In this document: piece after piece, positions 58,390 through 64,000 of the stretch
Layout of the letters: each line of letters opens with the position of its first letter
Numbering within the stretch: the first letter of the stretch is position 1
From: Cymodocea nodosa
Taxonomy: Eukaryota; Streptophyta; Magnoliopsida; Alismatales; Cymodoceaceae
Length of the DNA stretch: 64,000 bases
Assembly: GCA_036874045.1 (NCBI GenBank)
Contig: JAZBRI010000008.1
Location: 11,361,001 to 11,425,000, forward strand
Reading direction: 5' to 3'
Position numbers and translations under genes: made by a program
Notes under the pieces: generated by a model
Seen by the model: the letters and a program-made list of their open reading frames with translations, nothing else
Told to the model about the DNA's origin: nothing
Database searches by the model: none

Positions 58390-59784
58390 ATGCAACCTTC
58401 TGGTTGGGTGAGAGATCACACTTCTAGGCTTGTGAGAAGTACATCCATAGAAGAGGGTAGAACATTAGGAGAACCATTAGGAATGGCAGAGCAGCAGGGT
58501 AACCAGCATTTACCTTCTCTTGAGGACATCTGCTATCCTCAAATACATGACCATCCTTCTTGTCTTATGCTGCCATAGGTAGATGGACATAAATTTCAAT
58601 TGCATATGAATTATGTCAATCAATTGCCTAGATTTCATGGACTAGATAAGGAAGATGCATATGCATTTCTAAATGACTTTAATGATGTTTGCAACATGAT
58701 TAATCTACTTGAAGTGCCTGTTGATGCAATAAAGTTGAGATTTATTCCTTTTGCCCTTCGAGATGATGCAAAATTATGGTTGAACACCCTTCCTGTTAAT
58801 TCAATTTGTACTTGGACTGATTTTTGTGCTGTCTTTATTAAGAAATTTCATCCTTTGCATAAGACCATTCAAGCTAAGAATGCTATTCTAAACATCTGCC
58901 AGTAAACCAATAAACCCTTTTGGAAATATTTTGAGTGTTTCAATAGACTAGTGGCAAGATGTCCTAATCATGGTCTACCTAAATCAAGATAGTGTCAAGT
59001 AATCTATGAAGGATTGGATTATCAGACCAAGTTGATGTTAGAATCTGTATGTCCTGGACGATTCATGAGATTAGATGAAGTTAGTGCATGGGATAGACTT
59101 GTGGACCTTGCTGAGAGAACAATGGAAATGAAAAGTTCATTAGATAGAACATTTGATAGAACTTTGGCAAGGGGAATGCACACAGTAGACCCCATGGTAG
59201 GCATGGAAGCTAGGATGTCATCCATGGTTAAAAAAGTAGAAGATCTGATTATAAGTCAACAAAAGGGAAAAGATAAAGTGATTGAAGTCAAGTGTATAGC
59301 ATGTAGAATTCCTGGGCACATCATGGAAGAATGCCCTGCAATGCAAGGACAACAGTTTGAGGAAGTCAATGCCATTGGTATGGGACAAAGGTCATTTCAA
59401 CCGTCATCACACTATACCTCGGGATGGAGAAACCATCCCAATTTTTCGTGGTGACAACCGTAAGCACCTGGAAACCATACCGAGCATCATGGACCCACTC
59501 AGCCAAATTTAAGTGATAGAATGTCTGCTTTGGAGAAAAGATTTTCTGAAATGGAGAAAGGGATTCAATCCCTAATTCAAGTTAGCGGACAAGTAAATCC
59601 CATTTTAGCTAGCCATGACCAAATCATTAAGGGATTAGAAGCAAAGTTTGATAGGCTGTCTACTTCATCTAGAGGTAGAGCACGGGGAGAATTACCAAGT
59701 AACATTATACCAAATCCCTGCTTGGCAGGTGTGCATTTGGCACAAGGAGAGACTTCAGGAACTAACCCTTCACCATTTGCATGA
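58390..59784 (+). pseudogene. G1 Gag, located downstream of integrase
   Basis: First ATG in frame at 58390 (MQPSGWVRDHTS). Blocks in the usual Athila/Tat Gag order: RTLGEPLGM near the N terminus, then HMNYVNQLPRFHGLDKEDAY, FNDVCNMINLLEVPVDAIKL, RFIPFALRDDAKLWLNTLP, TWTDFCAVFIKKFHP (the retrotransposon gag domain, about 58600-58960). Next come LDYQTKLMLESV, the segment MRLDEVSAWDRLVDLAERTM, a zinc knuckle CIACRIPGHIMEEC (CX2CX4HX4C, near 59290-59335), SGWRNHPNFSW, a coiled segment (LEKRFSEMEKGIQSLIQ) and LPSNIIPNP near the C terminus. In usual elements this end is followed by the LRSG linker, which here sits in front of protease at about 54215. A complete Gag, but in the wrong place. Fossil with a few breaks. 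Confidence 0.87.
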
Positions 59785-61383
59785 GTAGATATATAAAAAA
59801 CAAAAAAACAAAAATTTCTTTTTGTTAGTATTTTTATTCTTAATCGCATGCTATAGTTCTGTTTATATAAATTTCTTTTCTGTTTTGATATGTTTGTTAG
59901 TTTTGTAGTTATTATTTTCCTTCATCAAGCCACACTCTTCACCTTATTTCTGTATGATGCATTTGAATGATACATGTATTGGACATTATTTCTTCAGCAT
60001 ACTACTCAATCTCCATTGTATGTTTTAGGAATAATACAATTTAACTTTACACATGTGCATATGGATTACATGCTAGGTATGGGGGTGTAATCTATCCTTG
60101 CTTGTCATAGTTTGTTTCTTTTATTTTTATCGTCTTCATGCTTTTTATCTTATTACCTAAATACTTTCTTTTACATTGAGGACAATGCAAAATTTAGGTA
60201 TGGGGGGGAGGCATTTGACGACAGTTTTTTTTTTCAATTTTGTACTTTTTCTTGTTTATTTTGTTTTATAAATGCTCATAGGCCCTAATGGATAGAGTTC
60301 TTTTAGGTATAATTGAGACCTAAAAGTGAATCCTTTAGGAAAGAAACCTTGAACCTTAAGGGGAGGAGAAGAATAAAATTCAAAACCATCCATATTTTTG
60401 AGCTTATATGTAGTATTGCACTTACATGAGGCCTTGACTAGGAAGGAACCACTCCTCTTGAAGGGAAACTTAGGTAAAAACTTAGGAATATACCTTGGGG
60501 TTGTCCTATGAGAAGGGTAGAATAAAACAGCTAAGGTAAAATTGCCCTTTCCTAAACAATGATGTGGGAGGCACTCTTAAGGGTAGAGAGAAAAAGAAAA
60601 GAAAAAGAAAAACAAGAAAAATGATGAAAAAAAAAAAAGAAAAGAAAGAAGAAGAAGAGAGATTGATTACTTGTTCTTACAAAGGCTACTAAGTAACCAA
60701 TCAACTTTCCCCTAAGTAAGGGATTGTGGTCGCGTAAAAAGGTGCTAGAGTAGGAGGTAATCTAAAAAAAAAAGAAAAAAAAAAAAATTGAAAAAAAGAA
60801 GAAGAGAGTCAAAATAAAGGGACAATGGACTCAAGGATAGACCTTTAGGATTACTTAGGTAACTTGGAGGGAGTTGAGTAGGTTATTTCTTAGTCTTGGC
60901 TATTTTCACATACACTTATTTATATAGTACTTTACTTTCTTAGTATGGAAATTGAATGATTATTTGAATCCAAACTAGAAAGGTGAGAGGTGATTGAATA
61001 AAGGTGAAGCTAATAGGTCAAGACTACTTAAAAGCAACTTTATCCATGATTAGGAAACCAAGAGCATATTTTTGTTGTTTTTTGTCTTTCATTTGTGATG
61101 TTTTATGTTTTGTTTTGGATTTGGTGGGTATATCTGTTGAAAACCCTCTAGAGGCACAACTCCACCACTACGGTGACCTCGGGGTTTAAAGGCTTGCTAC
61201 ACATGCTAAGTGTAGTCGTGATCCCTACGAAAGTTGCTTAGGTTAGTTTTATTTTTGTTATTTGTTTATTAGTTGTTTTTGTTTTCTATTTTTTAATAAG
61301 TGCATTTTCATATGGGCTTTATGTTATCATTGTTTAGTTTTAGTCCTTTGCTAAGGGACTAGCAAAGACTAGGTATGGGGGTG
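59785..61383 (+). other. G1 3' noncoding region with three polypurine tracts
   Basis: 1.6 kb without a credible frame. AGGTATGGGGGTG-type tracts occur near 60076, 60196 (after CATTGAGGACAATGC, a phrase typical of this lineage) and 61371. The last abuts the LTR. A purine-rich stretch with long A runs lies at 60590-60820. The 57-bp copia/gypsy block lies at 60705-60761. Parts recur reversed in G2 and G3. Confidence 0.82.
60705..60761 (+). repeat. 57-bp copia/gypsy shared block (G1 copy)
   Basis: CTTTCCCCTAAG to GGAGGTAAT. Same length as the block in B1 (1012-1068), ungapped, about 84% identical by eye. Confidence 0.8.
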
Positions 61384-62572
61384 TGTAAAGTATCAATTTG
61401 TGCATTTTATATATGTTAATTCATGCATATTAAGGATTATAAGTCATCATTATATATGTTCTTATGAAATATTACATGAAAATCATATTTTAGAACTATG
61501 CATGTTTTATTGGTTAAATAGTCAATAATGCACAAATTTATCCTTTATTAAATTAACACCTAGTCAATTAGCCCATGTGTAGATATAAGTAATTTATATA
61601 TTGATTTCATGCATATATTAAAAGAATTATCATTAAGATATGAAATCAAATAATCCTCAATTGAGCAAGCAATATATTATGCACATTTCATTTTTGCTTT
61701 ATAATTGTGTAGCAATTTATGTGTAATGTGCATATGCATTTAATGTTATCTTTTGAGTTGTTGTAGGTGAGGACGTGGATCCTTGGATTAAATCATGGGA
61801 AATCAACAACTCATGGTCGTCCAATTCAAACTCCAAATCAATCCACCAATCAATCAATCAATGATTAAAGCTTGCCTAAATTAGAGGCCACAAATTGGAA
61901 GGTGTTTGAAATATTTCCATAGATGGATGACAATGGAAAGTAAAAGAGGATGGTTGGCCAAAGGAAAGATCATCTCCTCTTTCCCCTCCATGTAAGAGCA
62001 AGAACTCCACCCAAGATTTTACTAGTGTTGTTATGATTTTTACACCAATGATGCGTTTTTGGAAAGTTTTCAGAATCGTTTTGCGCACTGTTTGTATTAC
62101 CGACTTTGGCAGCAACCTAGAGTGAATTAGTCCTGGAAATTACTGACATTTTAAAGATAACTCGATGACCTTTCCAACCAATATTTTCTCTGGACTTTTC
62201 AATGTCCAAGTTGGAAGGAAGAAGAGTTAGAATTCGGACTAATTTCTGTGATTCCAGAAACATGAACTTAAGATTTTCTTGAGTTTTCTAGCTATTAGCT
62301 CTTGGAATTAACAAGTTTTATGCTACCTTTGAAATCTTTATTGTATTTTTGTAAATTGTAACTTAATTGCATGTAATTAGTGTTTTAATTGTAGAATTAA
62401 TAGAGTGGATGTTTTATCAAACAATCATTTTAATAAAATTATTTAAGACAAACTCCTTGTGGATTCGACCCGTACTTGCACATGCTTATTACAATGGGCA
62501 CCGTGCGCTTGCGGTTATAAATGTAAAATTTGCGCTTTTGCCGTTAATTTAACAATACATAAAAGCGTTACA
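61384..62572 (+). mobile_element. G1 3' LTR (1189 bp), shared with a following copy
   Basis: TGTAAAGTATC after the polypurine tract, to AAAAGCGTTACA before a primer-binding site. Internal sequence of the same family lies on both sides, so it is the 3' LTR of G1 and also in the place of a 5' LTR for the piece at 62573-62800. Shorter than the 2.17-kb LTR of G2. Confidence 0.87.
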
Positions 62573-62800
62573 AGTTTTTGGCACCATTGCTAGGGAATAT
62601 ATACAAGTTTTTGATGCTGTTGCTGAGGAGTTTTGGTGCTTTAAAATGATTTATTAGATGATTTGCAAGATTTAATATCCTTTAAATTGTTTTAGTTTTA
62701 TTTGTTTTCTTGTTGAGATTGTTATTTTTCTTTGTTTGTTTGCAAAGAAATGGATACATGGATTGGCCGTTCTATGTGTTCAATTCTTTGTTATCTGAAT
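62573..62800 (+). mobile_element. Start of a second, tandem gypsy copy: primer sites and leader
   Basis: Two PBS-like units (TGGCACCATTGCTAGGGA at 62579 and TGATGCTGTTGCTGAGGA at 62612, again 33 bases apart), then leader sequence matching 52480-52660. The similarity stops near 62800. Confidence 0.85.
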
Positions 62801-62845
62801 TGATTGTGGATTCTTTGTTAATATTTTCTCTCTTTTTTTTAGATT

Positions 62846-64000
62846 ACTATATAAATAAGTGTATAGGAAAATAGCCAAGACTAAGAAATAACCTACTCAA
62901 CTCCCTCCAAGTTACCTAGGTAATCTCAAAGGTCTATCCTTGAGTCCATTGTCCCTTTATTTTGACTCTCTTCTTCTTTGTTTTCAATTTTTTTTTTTCT
63001 CTTTTTTTTTATGTGTTGTTAAATTAACGGCAAAAGTGCAAATTTTACATTTATAGCTACAAGCGCACGGTGCCCATTGTAATAAGCATGTGCAAGTACA
63101 AGTCGAATCCACAAGGAGTTTGTCTTAAATAATTTTATTAAAATGATTGTTTGATAAAACATCCACTCTATTAATTCTACAATTAAAACTCTAATTACAT
63201 GCAATTAAGTTACAATTTACAAAAATATAATAAAGATTTCAAAGGTAGCATAAAACTTGTTAATTCCAAGAGCTAATAGTTAGAAAACTCAAGAAAATCT
63301 GAAGTTCACGTTTCTGGAATCACAGAAATTAGTTCGAATTCTAACTCTTTTTCCTTCCAACCTGGACATTGAAAAATCCAGAGAAAATATTGGTTGGAAA
63401 GGTCATCGAATTATCTTTAAAATATCAGTAATTTCCAGGACTAATTCACTCTAGGTTGCTGCCAAAGTCAGATATGCAAATAGTGTGCAAAATGATTCTA
63501 AAAACTTTCCAGAAACGTGTCGTTGGTGTAAAAATCATAACTCAATCAAATCTTCATGAAACACCACGAAATCACCGCGCCTTGAAAGATAACTCGTTTC
63601 TCTAATCATGAAAATTTACAGGAAAACATTTCGGAATGCACCAAAGCAAGGCAACATGAAGGCGTCGAGCACAATTTCTGTTGCTCGACCAGTAAAACAG
63701 AGCAGATGCTAACTTCAAAAGAAAAATCGAAAAACCGAAGAAATGCATTCTAAAAAATTCCAACAACACTACATACGTATTGTACACTTAAATTACTTAC
63801 AAAAAAAACTATAACACGACATATAACTCTAAGAAATCAAATCGTACAACATACAACAAAATGGAACATTCACTGGAATTTATAGCAAACAGGATATACA
63901 CGCATTCAAAAGGATTAAGAGTTAGTTTTATGCACAACATTCACATATTCACATGAAGCAACTATATTCCATGAGATCTAATCTAAAACAAATATTTAAA
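62846..64000 (-). mobile_element. G3: Athila-like fragment, 3' noncoding piece and LTR, running off the window
   Basis: A piece of 3' noncoding DNA (62846-62998, like 52147-52300 in G2 and the reverse of 60785-60940 in G1). LTR sequence on the minus strand follows from 63011 to the window end, matching 49526-50530 of G2 closely. The joint between the T-rich tract and the LTR is the same as in G2. Broken. Confidence 0.83.

Larger units (their letters stand above)
52303..62572 (+). mobile_element. G1: Athila-like Ty3/gypsy element with pol placed before gag
   Basis: End of 5' LTR (52303-52388), tandem PBS, long leader, knuckle/linker ORF, protease, RT, RNase H, integrase, then a Gag region, 3' noncoding DNA, polypurine tract and LTR (61384-62572). 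RT and integrase are of Athila type ([35 protein letters not shown]). The last 86 bases of the two LTRs differ at about 5 positions, a rough few million years at most. Broken, with roughly five to ten breaks in coding parts. Canonical gypsy order is gag-PR-RT-RH-INT; here Gag follows INT. Confidence 0.88.

Noticed and set aside
60590-60830. Poly-A runs as LINE or SINE tails
   Set aside because: No LINE or SINE body is next to them and they are a fixed part of the gypsy 3' region, repeated in G2 and G3.

Overview
The window is plant nuclear DNA made almost entirely of LTR retrotransposons nested in one another. I see no host gene, rRNA, tRNA, CRISPR array or bacterial feature. Three things place it in a flowering plant: Ty1/copia elements primed by initiator Met tRNA (TGGTATCAGAGC), a Ty3/gypsy element of Athila type with a tRNA-Asp-like primer site, and very AT-rich sequence full of decayed retroelement copies. 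The species cannot be told from the sequence.

Two related copia families, called A and B here, fill 1-49457. Both look Sirevirus-like: a long Gag with coiled coil and CCHC knuckle, repeated polypurine tracts, CG-centred motif arrays in the LTRs, and an extra open reading region (ORF3) between pol and the 3' LTR. Family A LTRs run TGTTGAG...CCTACA (about 1.1-1.8 kb). Family B LTRs run TGTTAGG...CCTACA (about 1.2 kb).

The nesting reads as follows. A3 (+) is the oldest host and occupies 26274-46570. B2 (-, 15210-26273) cuts off its left side. B1 (+, ending at 15209) sits inside the 3' LTR of B2, and A1 (+, 1571-11458) sits inside B1. A2 (-, 29868-41542) sits inside A3 between pol and ORF3, with a clear TTTAT target duplication. 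Right of A3 lie a scrap of a third copia family (46571-46926) and the left end of A4 (46927-49457). By-eye LTR comparison puts A2 near 3% divergence, A1 near 4% and B2 near 8-9%, which agrees with the nesting order.

From 49476 to the end there are Athila-like gypsy elements. G2 and G3 are minus-strand LTR plus 3' noncoding pieces that flank G1, a plus-strand element. G1 is the most unusual object in the window. Its protease, RT, RNase H and integrase come first, and a recognisable Gag with CCHC knuckle lies downstream of integrase, before the polypurine tract and LTR. It also has three tandem 33-bp copies of the primer-binding site.

Best candidates for new biology: (1) the pol-before-gag order of G1; (2) ORF3 of both copia families, which carries a domain resembling the plant-only 'putative plant transposon protein' family; (3) a conserved TATA-like site and LTR-like motif just upstream of ORF3, hinting at an internal promoter; (4) a 57-bp ungapped noncoding block shared by copia and gypsy elements. 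All elements are treated as fossils; every one is broken.
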